This document shows positions 25,373 to 37,745 of a stretch of DNA of 64,000 nt, piece by piece. Numbering within the stretch: the stretch's first letter is position 1; each line of letters starts with the position of its first letter. The notes below the pieces were generated by a model. The model ran no database searches. It was not told the origin of the DNA and worked only from the letters and a program-made list of their open reading frames with translations. The stretch is from Spodoptera frugiperda (Eukaryota > Arthropoda > Insecta > Lepidoptera > Noctuidae): positions 4,216,001 through 4,280,000 of the forward strand of contig NC_064234.1 in the NCBI RefSeq assembly GCF_023101765.2, given 5' to 3'. A program made the translations under genes and the position numbers.

Positions 25373-25753
25373 CCCAACTTACTCAAAATAAAACCCTGTG
25401 ATAAATCTCATTATTCGAAACAAAGAGTAAGTAGGTACTAGGTACAGTCAGCGCAATAAATATCCGTCGCGGCAGCGTTTATCGGAGGACTGTCTACAGA
25501 TGTTTGTAACACGTAATCCTTACAACTTACAACACGGACCGACATAAAATGTTTTACTGTTTATTCCATCTGACCTTGTACTTCCTAGTCTTATTTGTTA
25601 TTTTTGTGTCGCACTGTACTTGTCGATACCAGTGGTCTATGTTAGCACTAAGAAAATAAAGATATCGTAACTTCATTGCTTGTTTCCTCGGAAAAAAATA
25701 GAGAGGCATTATTACATATTTTCCGCCATTTAACATGACTGGCGAAACGAAAC

Positions 25754-26011
25754 GACTGCCTCGTTGGTCGAGTGTTCGTAAGTGCAACTGCCGTCTCGGG
25801 TTCGATTCCCGGGTCGGACGAAAGTATTACAGGGATTTTTTCGGTTTTTCGAACATTTCTCACTAGTAGTACGAATTCTGGAATTTTACCCATGGGACTT
25901 ATAACACAAATAGAGAAATGTGGTTGTAAGTATATAGTGGCATTGCATGCCGTAATGGGCACCTCTCCAACCCCATCGGGGCTAAAGTCGTGACGATACA
26001 GTAAAAAAAAT
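25754..26011 (+). mobile_element. SINE family A
   Basis: Head CTGCCTCGTTGGTCGAGTG and box B GGGTTCGATTCCCGGG. Shortened between box A and box B. Ends in AAAAAAAAT. Confidence 0.78.
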
Positions 26012-26699
26012 TTGCCAAGGTGCCATATTCATAAGTTAAGTTTATATGGCAGTTTGTTAAACAACACTAAAATTTCTTATATTACTATAAGGATTTTGGA
26101 GTGATAAAATAAGCCTATAATAACATCAAACAGAATGTGGCTATTGCGAGCAAATAAAAGTCGCCCCGTAAAAACGCTGAGTCAAGTTCAGCCAAATCAG
26201 AAAAAGACTCCAACCTATTTACAAAACAAAAATGAAAGACTACCCAATTTTATTTTATACGATTGGCCAGGAGGCGATAGCATGGGCTATCCTTGAGTTC
26301 CTGACTTCTACCATTCTTGATATCATTAAAATTATTTGAAACCTGGTCGAGAGCCTCCCAGAAGATATTATTATGCTATAGTATACTAAGGTAACCTAAC
26401 CAAATAAGGCCTACCTTATTTTTATTACCGCCTAACTCGTAGGTTTAAAATGACAATGGGCTGATAATTTCAAAATCTTATATTTATTTATTAAACTTTG
26501 TAATAATGGAATCAAAATGGCTTTAGAAACAAAAATTACAATTTTGTAAACACAAATAACTAAAGTGTCACTTTGGCCTTATTGGGAACCCTATGTCTTA
26601 ATAAGGCCTCAATAAAAACTAGTAAGTATTCAACTTCTTAATTATAATAAAACTTTGTCAATGCTTATAATAAATGTAATAAGATCTTATTAATTAATT

Positions 26700-26890
26700 T
26701 TGGTCATTATACATCAGGCTAAACGAGTTTCTCATCATGTAATACCCAAGTAACATCTTTGAAGTCATCGGTACCCCAGCATCAGTCAAACGAATGAGAA
26801 TAACTTCTTGTTCTGTAGCCAATTCAGCGACCGACCTAGCTTTCGTGTAGTCAAACCACTCTTTAGATGATGCGTACTTCTTTGGAAGTT
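26700..26890 (-). pseudogene. Possible transposase relic inside the TIR element
   Basis: Minus frame: KKYASSKEWFDYTKARSVAE, LATEQEVILIRLTDAGVPMT and SKMLLGYYMM before a stop. The EQEVILIRLTDAGVPMTSK pattern loosely resembles the helix-turn-helix region of pogo/CENP-B-like transposases. Family not proven. Confidence 0.35.
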
Positions 26891-26917
26891 ATATCTGGCT
26901 GCAGCAGCCTACCGGGT

Positions 26918-27031
26918 AAAACAGGGTGTATAAAATTCGAAGGGTGAATAGATACTATGAAGAATTTCCCGATATCCATTCACCCCTTTTCTGTATCTAT
27001 TCACCCCGTTTACCCATTTCTACCATTTTAA
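26918..27031. mobile_element. Foldback MITE M1, nested copy
   Basis: AAACAGGGTGTATAAAATTC...GGTGAATAGATAC faces GTATCTATTCACCCCGTTTA. Confidence 0.55.
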
Positions 27032-27544
27032 CAGCGTTTTCCATCTTTTGCAAAATCCATTGGCGTTCTTTTTGACAGAAGCTGGTGATCCGTTTTCTAT
27101 GAAATTACTGAAAAACAACTATGCCGTAATAAGGCCTACACGTTTTTTTGTAGGCTTTATTAGGGCATGGCATATAGGTAAACAAAACAACGATTATATT
27201 AAATACACCGATATTATACGTATTTCACTTAAGTGAGGAGATGGCTAAAGGTATAATTGTCATACAGACAAAACACGGCACGTCGTATACGGATAAATAT
27301 AAAAATACTAACAGTTTACGCTAATCGAATTTTATAAAAACTAAAGTGCGCTCCACGTCGTGATTGTTTTCGTCTGTAGGTTCCAACATAATCGCGGCAC
27401 GGGTTGCTTGCTGTGCTCAAATTAGTTAAGTAACGTGCATGCACACTTCTACAAACTTTGGCGACCATTTGAAATCGGGAAGAGGGAAATTTTCAAAATA
27501 GGCTTTATTGGGGCATAGGCCTTATTTGGTTAGGTTACTATATA

Positions 27545-27650
27545 ATAAATACGCCAACCCGCATTGAGCAAGCGTGGTGATTAATGCTTAAATTAGCCTT
27601 TGCCTTTGGTCAGCAGTGTGCCAGTTATAGGCTGTGGATGAAGATGATGA
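27545..27650 (+). repeat. SINE family D fragment
   Basis: CAACCCGCATTGAGCAAGCG...GTCAGCAGTGTGCC...GATGATGATGG. Confidence 0.5.
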
Positions 27651-28179
27651 TGGTGAAAAAAATTAAATTATTATTACCTATTTGCATTTGTTTCTGTTAT
27701 AGGGAAAAGTATAACAAAATATCGTAAATATTAATTTTGTACTAGTAGAAGTATTTCGATAAACATCACGAATTTTAGTGATAGCACAATGACTCATAGG
27801 ATATCACCACAGGTCTGGAAAATATATGGTAACTCTCACGGCAAATCAACAGGATGATAACGAAACACATTTTGTTACGAGATAATAGTAATAACAGGTA
27901 ATACGTTGTTATAAATTTATAACACCACTACTTACCAGTTTTTGGTGTAAATACCGACAAAGTTTTCAAAAACTCATACTTATCATACTTGCTTATGATT
28001 CTACTTACTCGAGTGTTATAACTACTGTCTTCTTTATTTATTTATGTATTATGTCGACGTTATAGACATGCACCAATTGTAACACAAGTACACTAATTTT
28101 TATTTTTGATTTCTTGGTCAAAAATAGGTATTAGGGACTATCTCAATTCTTAATTCTCATTTAATTATTTTATTGATAT

Positions 28180-28240
28180 GAGGCACTCACGACACAAGAG
28201 AAAATACTAGTGTGGGGCAACGTTAAAAAAACTGTCTAAT
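28180..28240 (+). repeat. SINE family B tail
   Basis: CACTCACGACACAAGAGAAA...GTGTGGGGCAACG. Confidence 0.4.
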
Positions 28241-28686
28241 AATAGTAAGAATACCACAGTATGTATAGAAATTATAATTTGGTAGACGAATTTATGTAAT
28301 GCCAATAAACATTTTATTACAACATTTATTAATGATACAATCTGACAACGACATATAGTTCACATTACGTTCCAGCTTAGCTTTGAACCTCGCCATTACT
28401 TTGCCATGGATCCCGTATCACAAAATTAATTAGTTTGGGCACAAGACTGAACAAATACATCCTTATTAAGGGGCAAATCCATCGACCCTTTAACCACAGT
28501 ATGCTTTGACATATAACTATGGTTTATGTCATCCCTTTGACAACATATGTGAAACTGTGACTAAAATTGAATCATGGTGGAATCGTTACCATGGTAACAG
28601 ACGCAATCAACAACCCAAAAATGTCCAATGTCTGATCTGATTTGAGCATGATGATTTGACAAATCCTTGAATGTGCAATTTTTTTA

Positions 28687-28795
28687 TGGTATAAGCCGGT
28701 AAACGAGCAGACGGATCACCTGATGGTAAGCAATTGCAGCCACCCATGGACACCCGAAACACCAATGGTGTTATAGGTGCGTTGCGGACCATTTG
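28687..28795 (-). repeat. Family E repeat, 3' part
   Basis: Complement of the family E end: GTAAACGAGCAGACGGATCA, then CACCTGATGGTAAGC. Confidence 0.7.
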
Positions 28796-28871
28796 AGTAT
28801 TTTACAATTTAATTAATGTTGTATAATATCTCGAAAGCATAATGTAACACAAACAAAAACTTTAATGGTAA

Positions 28872-28972
28872 GTCGCGTAGCACCGCGTAGCAGTGCTACA
28901 ATTTTTTTCGTAGCACCATTAAATACAAAAGTAAGGTTTTCGTAGCAAAAATTTTATGGCGCTACGTGCTCT
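28872..28972. repeat. M6-related CGTAGC-rich repeat
   Basis: TCGCGTAGCACCGCGTAGC...GGCGCTACGTGCT. Confidence 0.45.
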
Positions 28973-29574
28973 CAGGTTTATTTGCTATTATGTTATCACT
29001 CCAGCAACATAACATAACAAAATAACAACACCAACGAGAATTTGTAATGTACGTCACGAATTTCAAAGTTACCTCTTAATGTAGGAATTTCATCCAAAAA
29101 AATCCTTAAATAAATACAGTCGACTACCAAGTTAAATAAATGTGTAGATGAAAATAAATAGAATAAAAATTATGTATATTTTAATTAATGAAATACAACT
29201 CTTGTTTACATAAACAAACAAATGAGAACAGTGATGAAATAATGACTGTCCATTATATCCGAGCCGTATATTACACCATTCATCATTTTTGTGTATAATC
29301 TATTATTACAGGATCTAACGGGACATTTTCACCCTTATCCATTATCCGTGGGCTAGCCATGACCCTTATGATACACTAATTGAACGTAAACAAGCCCCCG
29401 TGGATACATTTTTATTGTACCATGTAATATCTTAATCCATTTAATGAAAATATTCGAAAAAAATTCAGTGAGTGACGGGAAATTCAAATTGAAACCTAAT
29501 TTTACACAGTTGTCTAAAGGTTTGTTCAAAAGTATTCCAATCTATAATAGGTGCCTGCTACCTCATACTGATTG

Positions 29575-29700
29575 GGAGACCAGAGATTGGGGATTGAGTA
29601 TTGGGGATTGGGGATTGGGGATTGGGGATTGGTGATTGGGGATTGGGGATTGGAGATTTGGGGATGGATGTAGGATTAGATCTCTGATAACCTCACTCAC
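29575..29700 (-). repeat. Family E relic with expanded 7-bp minisatellite
   Basis: About nine GGGGATT units (29586-29660), followed by GATAACCTCACTCACAC, the complement of the family E middle. The CCCCAAT stretch of family E has expanded here. Confidence 0.65.
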
Positions 29701-29702
29701 AC

Positions 29703-29800
29703 GGCGAAATAAAGTCAAAGTCAAAGTCAAAGCATTTATTTCAATTAATCCTAAATTAGGCACTTTTGAAACGTCAAATTGAATTGTCCGTCAGTCTGTC
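29703..29800 (-). repeat. LINE 3'-end repeat with (AAAGTC)n
   Basis: Begins with AAAGTC repeats, then GCATTTATTTCAATTAATCC...GGCACTTTTGAAACGTCAAA. Confidence 0.45.
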
Positions 29801-29814
29801 TGTCAGTGAAGCTA

Positions 29815-29905
29815 GGCATAACGCAATATCAATAATGCCAACGGCATTATGTCCACCCATGTACATGTGCATAAAGCTTTTTAAATAAATAAATAAATAT
29901 CATGT
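29815..29905 (+). repeat. LINE/SINE 3' tail, (AAATA)n end
   Basis: AATGCCAACGGCATTATGTCC...AAATAAATAAATAAATA. Related tails occur at 17325-17410 and 31300-31420. Confidence 0.5.
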
Positions 29906-31299
29906 CACTACATTTATTTTCTTCCGTGAATTGCGCAGTACGAGTAAACAAACGTGGCCAGTAAAGTATTGGAATTTGCAATAACACAACAAGGGTCGAA
30001 CCCTTTTTATTAGGTGCCATCAAACAACGCAACATCCCGTATTTTTAGTTTTTAGTAGGTACACTTATTTATACTGCTTGTAAGCTTTTGTTTAGATCCT
30101 TATATTACTGTATATTATAATGTGCAGGTACCTAAGTATTTTATATGCTACTACTTTAGAGATCTGTTAGTTACACCCATTGTTTATTAAATAAATACCT
30201 ACATACTATACCATTTCATTATATTGTACCTTCATTGAATAACCCACATTACACTCTTTCCCAGTTACATTTTTACTATAATAAAGTTCAACGATGATAC
30301 TAAACTATAAACAATCGCATATTTGTACTCCATGCCTAAAATAAAACATAATTCTAGCCTCTATTACAAGGCACATAAAGACTATTTACAAACCGACCTT
30401 GACCTACGAAATTGCTTCTACTCAAATAGATTTTTAAATTGTGGCACTAGCACTATTTGTTTAATTCAGGTTAAGTAATTAAAATGTGTGTTTACAGGCG
30501 TGACTTGATAACTACGTGTACTTCAATTTGTTGATTCTACAGTCTATCTATTCTCTAATCTATATGGGTAAAGTTCCTAGGTTATTTGTTTTATACTTTT
30601 TCGCCATGTCACTTCATTTTAGAATCCAAATATGTCATAAATCTCTAAAGTTTTTGTGGCGAAAGACAGATAGTAAATTCCTTCATATTTCTGCAACTTA
30701 GATGTAATCCCTAAACCCGATGCCACCAGAGCTACGGACTACCTTAAGGGTTTATCGGGGCTCCGACTCAAAAGCAGGAACAAGGTGATTTTTAGACAGT
30801 AAGAGTCTGACACTCACTCTTGCCTCGCCCAAGGCGGGAGAAGTCATTGAATGATTTTCCTTCCTTAAAAAAATCCCCATACCAAATGTGAGGATTATAG
30901 CAAATCTCACCTCTAAGAAGACCTTTGTTGAGAAATTATTGTCTTCTGATGGGTAATTAAAGCGACTAAATATTTTACCTGTAATAAAATCTAAAAAAAA
31001 TAGAGATGATGTAATCATTTACTGTTACACAGTAAATAAAAGCTGTTCCTGCTGAGCTTCATTTTAGTCACATTAAGAGACTTAGCAACTAAACACGTGG
31101 GTGTTACAATGGGCCAATGGGCAGCGTGTTATAAATTATCTTGTAGAATAAAAATGTATGTTTGTTCAGTCACGCTATTCACATATTAACAGTATTACCA
31201 ATTTGAAAAAGTAATTTATGTGTATAGCTATAGAAATAATCTATTGAATTTATCCTTGTTACTAGGTATAGTTGTTATTCCTGGCTAAGCTGACATCGT
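29906..31299. other. Intergenic
   Basis: Only the family C copy at 30725 is recognisable. The rest is AT-rich without supportable ORFs. Confidence 0.35.
30725..30872 (+). mobile_element. SINE-like family C
   Basis: AGAGCTACGGACTACC...TTTTTAGACAGTAAGAGTC...AGGCGGGAGAAGTCATTG, A7 tail. Confidence 0.72.
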
Positions 31300-31420
31300 C
31301 TATCGAGGTTACCTTGTACCTTGTGCACTACCTAAAGGTTGATTGGGACATAATGCCCAAGGCATTTCGTCCGTCATTGTAGATTTTTTGTATTAAGTTC
31401 ATGAAATAAAATAAATATAT
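31300..31420 (+). repeat. LINE/SINE 3' tail
   Basis: CTACCTAAAGGTTGATTGGG...AATGCCCAAGGCATT, then an A/T-rich AAATAAAATAAAT end. Confidence 0.5.
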
Positions 31421-31871
31421 CACTATACAACCTCCTAACCATTTCCAGATAAAAAAATCAAACTATAAATCTAACGAAAGAGAAACAAAACGATAAGTAA
31501 AGAAATTAACATCAATACGTACACGTTATAACACCCCTTTCTAAATAATCCGTAAGTTAAACCTAAAAATAAATGCTTCACAGTTTACCAAGTCCTTACA
31601 AAGCAAACACCCTCTACAATATTAGCTGAAAGCAAACGTAACACGATAATGGAAAATCGAAATCCAAATGTAGTTTTACGAGCCGATTATTATAGTCATA
31701 AAGACTTTTTCGCAAGGCCTAACGTGAGGTTAGTGTTAAATCTCTTTACGTAACTAATGTGTAATTCGTGAAAGTAGGCACGCCTACGCTTTAATATGGC
31801 AGGCTAATTTCTCACCTAATCTTGATATAGAAATTAACATTTCATGCATGCTCGTCGGTTAAAGGTACCTA

Positions 31872-32032
31872 CTTTTAATTTGACCCTCCTTTAATATATC
31901 GCCAATCTGGTCTCTATATGTCCGTCTAGGGTGCCGTCTACCGACTACCCCATTCATATCCACCTAGTATATTTCTTTCGTAAATCTGTTTTCATCTATC
32001 CTTTCTGCATGTCCAAACCATCGTAACATTCC
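31872..32032 (-). pseudogene. LINE (RTE-like) pol C-terminal relic
   Basis: The minus frame reads GMLRWFGHAERIDENRFTKE, one stop, then VDMNGVVGRRHPRRTYRDQI. LRWFGH..R is the hallmark of RTE-like pol C-termini. Confidence 0.8.
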
Positions 32033-32079
32033 TAGATTAATGATTGTTGCTGAAGCGAAGGAGGCATGTAAGAATGGTA

Positions 32080-32300
32080 GTAGCAATTGGCGTTCCATTG
32101 TCTCTGCTAACCCCCCATCGAAGACACGCTTGCTCAAGGTGTATAGCTGATTTCGAACTTAGTATAAAAAGTACAGGTTTCCTCACGATATTCTCCTTCA
32201 CCATATGTCAGTGGAGTCTAAATAATCTAAGAAAGTACATATAACTCGGTATTTCACATTGGTTTCAAGTGCCAGGTTTCAAACTCGACGAGCCATTTAA
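32080..32300 (-). mobile_element. SINE family D
   Basis: GGTTTCCTCACGATATTCTC...AAGAAAGTACATATAACTCG, complement of family D. Confidence 0.62.
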
Positions 32301-34554
32301 CCTATTCTTATGTGAATACTAAAACTTGTGTACTACTAAACTCAATCTAAAACGTTACTTAATAAAAATCATATTACAATAACCATTGATTGATTTGGTA
32401 TACTGTTTTGAATGCACGGCAACACTTTTCCTGTTTTTCATCCCCGTACTGTAAATCGAAAAATCATTATAATGTTATGGTAGGTAGCCATTTTCCCCAA
32501 TAATTATACTCGTGGGTACTTCCCATTCAAAGCAATGCTTTTGGTAATGACATTGTTAGATACTTTTAGAGGCACATTAAACCATACAAAGGAAGTATTG
32601 AGCGTTATTAACAAAGTACTGACACAAATATAAACTGCACAAGCATATTAATATCAAAACAATGTTATAGTTCTAAGACAAAGTCATTAAAGCGATAACT
32701 ATGATCTTAAAATTTGTGAACGTCGCCGCGGTTTACTTGGCGCCGACTCACAGTCATAAAATTAATCACCCATTCTCCCATTCAATATCATTGATATGAA
32801 AGGACCTTTGAAGGCTGACATCGCATTCTCCCTCTGTCCCTTTGTTATAATGAACCAAAAGATTATTGCATATCTTGTGATTTCTCTAACAAAATCTGAA
32901 GGATATTTTTTGCGCTGACAAAAGTTTGATAATAAAAGGGCGTACTATTATTTTACGACTATTACTTTGCCCTTTATTATTCCATTGCATAACTTCAATT
33001 GTTTCAGCCCCATTTAATAGTAAAACTAGCGAAGTATCTGATGAATGCCACTGTTTACCCCACTAGTACTTGGTGTTTTTAACATTTTCTACGCAACAAC
33101 ACGGACATCAAAATAAATGCCTTATTAAGGACAAAATGACTTCAATTATTTCGGAAGCCGTACAAAAAATAATACCTGCGATTCAATATTTTCCCCAAAA
33201 TACATTCAAGATTGATAAACAAAACAAAACAGTAGAACGCAATAAGAGATCTGCGCAAAAATGTACACAAACATCAATAAAAAACATTAACACGATCAAA
33301 AAAAACATATTTATTTCATTTGAACGACATTTCAAAAGCATCAAAGACCATTAATATTCTTTCATTTATTGTGAAAAAAAACTGCTTATCATTGCGTGTT
33401 TTCAAATTAACACCATTTCATATTTCACTTTGATGCCGTTAAAGAAATTAATCAACACCTATTCCGTTAATGGGACACGTCCATGTTTATCTGTCATAAT
33501 TATTTTTATATGATAGCAGTAAAACCTGGGTCCGTACAGCGTACTCCGTAGTTACCTAATGTTTGTACTGTTTTTACCTTGAGTATGACGTTAATCTCGT
33601 GACCTTTTCAGTTGATTATAAGGGCTGATGGAACCGCCGTCGATTAAGCTTCTGTTAGCTTAACTAACACATTATTTACACATTCCATATAGAAGATATG
33701 TCAAATTATCTAATAGTTGGACTAGTCGATAATACTTTATTGGTTTATTGTAACCAGATGTGGAGAAAGAACGCCCTATTTTTAAGGTAGGAAAATCATC
33801 CAATGATTTTTCACGCCATGGGAGAAGCGACAGGGAATGTCAGACTCTTACTGACTAAAAACCACCCTGTTCCTTCTCCTACTTTGAACCGGAGCCCCGA
33901 TAACCTGATACGTTTTCCGCGGCTCTAGATCGAGGCCATAGAGTCACAAAACCTGCAAGATTTCAGACTGAACTATTTTATTTTATATACCTACTTACAA
34001 AATCTTTAAATAGCTAATTCGTCACATTTCTTCCTATTCGCGTATGATATAGTTTATAGACTGTTACTCACTGGCTACTAGAATAATACTGACCTGTGAT
34101 TAATAAATTATGACTGTTGCATACAAATATAGACACTTCAGCCAAGATACTTTACATACAGAACATCTGTCTTCTTGGCACTGGATTATTGCAGTCCCTA
34201 TATCTATTAAAATATAGTTCGAATCACGTGTCAGAACACTGCAACACCAAAAGCTTTGGAAAATTGAAAATCTCAGCTATCAGACAAATGGGCACGTTTT
34301 ATTTACTAAGCTACAGTTTATTCAATACAGAAACAGTATCAAGTTCAATGGAAACGCTTGTCATATTTCATCCAATATTAATATGCAAGAGATATGTATG
34401 TACTATGTCACAAAAACTTATTACGAATATTATATGTCAAAGACCAATTTTTCTTATTGCTGTTGGCTGTTTTCCAAGTGGGTTGAGGTCATTGCGTGTT
34501 ACCAAGCTGAATGTCATGATTTTAGGCGGAGCGAGTAATCCTGGCTCCCTTCCC
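32301..34554. other. Intergenic
   Basis: AT-rich. The 158-codon frame at 34117-34593 begins at TTG, shows no family and runs into MITE M10. The 33070-33354 frame likewise lacks a good start. Family C copy at 33780. Confidence 0.35.
33780..33932 (-). mobile_element. SINE-like family C
   Basis: Complement of family C: AAAATCATCCAATGATTTTT...TCTTACTGACTAAAAACC...CGCGGCTC. Confidence 0.7.
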
Positions 34555-34672
34555 CTTAGTACGAGTTTGCTTTACGAAAACGATATTGGTTAGTTCATTC
34601 GCGCCGGCCAATCAGAGCGCCGAACGCACTCTCGTTTCGTTTTCGTTCAACGTAAAGTAAACTCGTACTAAG
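34555..34672. mobile_element. Short TIR MITE M10
   Basis: CTTAGTACGAGTTTGCTTTA faces TAAAGTAAACTCGTACTAAG. Confidence 0.65.
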
Positions 34673-35148
34673 AGTGTTGGTGTAAGTACTCTTTATTATA
34701 TTCATTCATGTTATTTGGTCCTTATTTACTTAAAGTATTTAGAACTAATAAACTATAGTTCCTTTCAAAATAAAAGGAAAATTCTTCTTCATTATATAAG
34801 TTTTCCTATTTATCGTAAATATTGACTACAGTTATTGCCTATTCACTGAACGAAAACGACATCGATATCATTTATAACCTCTATTTTAATAAAACGACGT
34901 AGAATGTAAAGATGTCGCCATTAGCTACCTTTTTCTATCACTCGAACATGCCGCGGCAATTTGTATCTTTTTTTCGCGCCTTTTCTTTGCCCCTGACAGT
35001 GACAGCTACTCATCTTTCAACCTCATTATAGTAGATGGCGTTGCCGTAGCTTCACAAGATTAACACCCTGTTTCTGAGAAGGTATTGTAAGTCAAGGCCA
35101 ACAATTTAAATTAAATGGCGGTCGCTATAGACAGAACCAATCAAACAG

Positions 35149-35149
<1 letters not shown>

Positions 35150-35209
<60 letters not shown>
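35150..35209. repeat. (GT)n microsatellite, about 30 units
   Basis: Uninterrupted TG/GT run of 60 bp. Confidence 0.97.
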
Positions 35210-35212
<3 letters not shown>

Positions 35213-35474
35213 TTATCACTTTAATCAATATTGTTATGAAGGTAAGGTCTTCCTCTTTATTGCCTTATCTTTGCCAAATAGTAGAATAACAAGACAGCAT
35301 ATTATGAGTTTATGCATATCTTTGTTTACCAGAATTTGTGCTAATAAAGCTAGAGCAGTAATGTTAATTTGGTAAAATACCACACTACCATGTCTTGTTT
35401 TCGAGATATTTTCCTTTATCCATTGCCATAAAAGCCAAGATTTGATTATACCGTATTTAGATACTAAACTCCTC

Positions 35475-35595
35475 CGAGTTTAGTTGCGGACTGCCTAGTG
35501 CCTACCGGGTTACCAAGGCTCCGGCTCGAAAAGCAGGAGCAGGAACAGGGGGTTTTTTAGTCAGTAAGTTTTGGTCCTCTAAGAAGCCTCACCCA
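35475..35595 (+). mobile_element. SINE-like family C, 3'-deleted
   Basis: GAGTTTAGTTGCGGACTGCC...CTCGAAAAGCAGGAGCAGG...TTTTTTAGTCAGTAAG. Confidence 0.62.
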
Positions 35596-36217
35596 CAGCA
35601 CGCCTGTTACAGCACATCCCTATTTAGTATGTGTGTTATATGACATTAAATATATGACCTACCTTAAAACTGTTTAGTATTAGTTGCTAACCAAAAACAA
35701 TAATAAATTTCCTAGTAGTGTAGTGGTTTATTCACCCCGTAATATGTACGTAATGTAAGTAATAACATAACTGGATATCTATTATGCACTTGCGTTGCAG
35801 AAAAACACTATGTATGGATTTGTGGCTAATAGATATCAAATATGTACAAAACCAAAGACGTATGTGCACATGATGCATACAGTATTATTGTGGTTACTTT
35901 CCTTATAATTGTTCCTATTTTTATTTATATTGTTTTACTGATTACTTTTTACAGGAGACTTTTTATTTCACTTATACTTATATATTTCTATATTTTATTT
36001 TACAGGAGAGTTCAGACTTCAGCTGATAGATTAAATAAGACTAAAAGAGACGTGCTACACGTTTCAGCTACATTCGTGGATAAATCATTTATTTAATGCA
36101 CTTGGCTTTCTTATTTAGTTAGTTCATTGAATTGAAAGTCTTTTATAAAACGAGTCTTGTGGTCTTTATTTTGATATAGGAAATAATATTGCACTTATTT
36201 AGCTACCATCACCATGT

Positions 36218-36262
36218 TTGGGCGGGAGAAGTCATTGGATGATTTTACCCCCTTAGAAAAAC
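36218..36262 (+). repeat. SINE-like family C 3' fragment
   Basis: GGGCGGGAGAAGTCATTGGA, then TGATTTTACCCCC and A-rich end. Confidence 0.5.
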
Positions 36263-36603
36263 AGTTTTATTGAACGTTTGTTAATTAAAAAGGTGGTTAT
36301 ATATTCGTATTATACGCATTTTATAATGAAAATGATACGGATTTTCATAAAAACATATTAGTTTTTTTTTAAATCATCTTTTAGAAATGGAGAGACAAAG
36401 AAAAGATTCTATACCCGAATGGTTTGAGCAAACCATAGTACCTATATAATACTAACTACGTGTTCAACTCGGGTCGCACCCGTCTCAAACCTAATATATT
36501 CTTGTTCATAAAAAGATTGAAATTGATTTAGTGGCTTACATTCCTGAATTCAGAATAATATAAAAGCAGATAGGGAAAATCTGGTGTGGTGATAGGAAAA
36601 AAA

Positions 36604-36860
36604 TGTCGTGATGGCTCAGAGGTTTAAAACGCCCCTTTCGCATGCACGAGGGTGCGAATTCGAAACCTACCTCTGACAAACGATGAAGGAAAACATCGTG
36701 AGGAAACCTGGCCTTAAAATTTATAACTATACGTTTGAAATAGCCAACGCGCATTAAGCATGCGGGGTGATCAATGGTCAAACCTTCTCCGTATGAGAAT
36801 AGGCCTTTCAGTAGTGGCCACATATAAGCTGTTAATGTAATGTATGTATATATGTAAAAA
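36604..36860 (+). mobile_element. tRNA-derived SINE, family D
   Basis: Box A TGGCTCAGAGG, box B GGGTGCGAATTCGAAACC. Body GATGAAGGAAAACATCGTGA...GTAGTGGCCACATATAAGCT. The only copy in the window with a recognisable head. Confidence 0.72.
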
Positions 36861-37646
36861 GGATAGGAAAAAATCCTTTTTTGGTTTAGTATGTGCACCG
36901 CCTTTTCGATGTAAGTACATAATCACGATCGTAGGTGAAACCTTCGTGCCTTTTCAATAGGTTAGGGACGAGAATACATGTCCACCTCTCTTTGGGACAA
37001 AATCTGTGCTTGATTGTACTTACCTAATGCCATTCTTATTTTACAACCTTTGATTCAACTTGCATTGTATGCATGTACGTATGTATGTATGTATCTATGA
37101 ATATAAATATTTGTGTGAATCGTATCCTGCAACTAATATTTGAAGGAGATATTTTCATATTAATATTCATTTATTTGCTTTCCACATTTGTATGTACAAA
37201 GATGTTTTTGTCTTACAGGTAAAAGTAACAATTTACTCAGCTGAAATTTTGAATACACTTTTGTTTGCATGACCATAAATTTATGCTTAACTGAATAAGA
37301 ACTTTTTTTTAACAATTATTTTTTTATTTAGTATTTCTATTGATACTCTGCTGACCCAACAATTCCATAATAAGTAGTTACGTGACCACGAGGTACTGAG
37401 AAACATCTTGTCACAGATTTACGCTAATTGGAAGTGGCTAATTAAGAAACACGAGGACAGTTTAGCTATAACTGTCACTTGTAGAGACCGCCATTTTCTT
37501 TAGCTTCCGTTAAATAAACCCCAGTAACAAGATAACGAATAAACTAAATTAGAAAGGGTTCCTAATTAATGGAGGACTAAAGTTTACGTTCATTGCTAAT
37601 AGATGGCGGTGTTTTTCATTCTGTGTTGTCATTTATTTAGTAAACG

Positions 37647-37745
37647 CCCGAATATTCAATTGCTACTCAATTTTAAGTTGTACTTAAATATCGTGCCATC
37701 TCTGTCATTTTGTAAAGTATTTGTAGTGACAGATATATTTTTCAT
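37647..37745. repeat. M5 left-arm copy
   Basis: CCCGAATATTCAATTGCTAC, then TCAATTTTAAGTTGTACTT, as in 24739-24780. Confidence 0.5.

Larger units (their letters stand above)
26391..27538. mobile_element. 1.15-kb TIR DNA transposon with AATAAGGCCT subterminal repeats
   Basis: Perfect 23-bp terminal inverted repeats, GTAACCTAACCAAATAAGGC... at 26391-26413 and their complement at 27516-27538. AATAAGGCCT-type words recur near both ends. A foldback (26918-27031) is nested inside. A minus-strand open stretch (26705-26890) reads protein-like but with stops. Confidence 0.72.
34673..36603. other. Intergenic with (GT)n and family C pieces
   Basis: Contains the dinucleotide repeat and two family C pieces. 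A hydrophobic frame at 35842-36096 is AT-rich and duplicated internally (TTTTACAGGAGA twice). Not supported as a gene. Confidence 0.35.

Noticed and set aside
34117..34593. 158-codon plus-strand ORF
   Set aside because: It begins at TTG, has no recognisable domain, and its end runs into a foldback MITE.
36536..36898. 120-codon minus-strand ORF
   Set aside because: It reads backwards through SINE family D.
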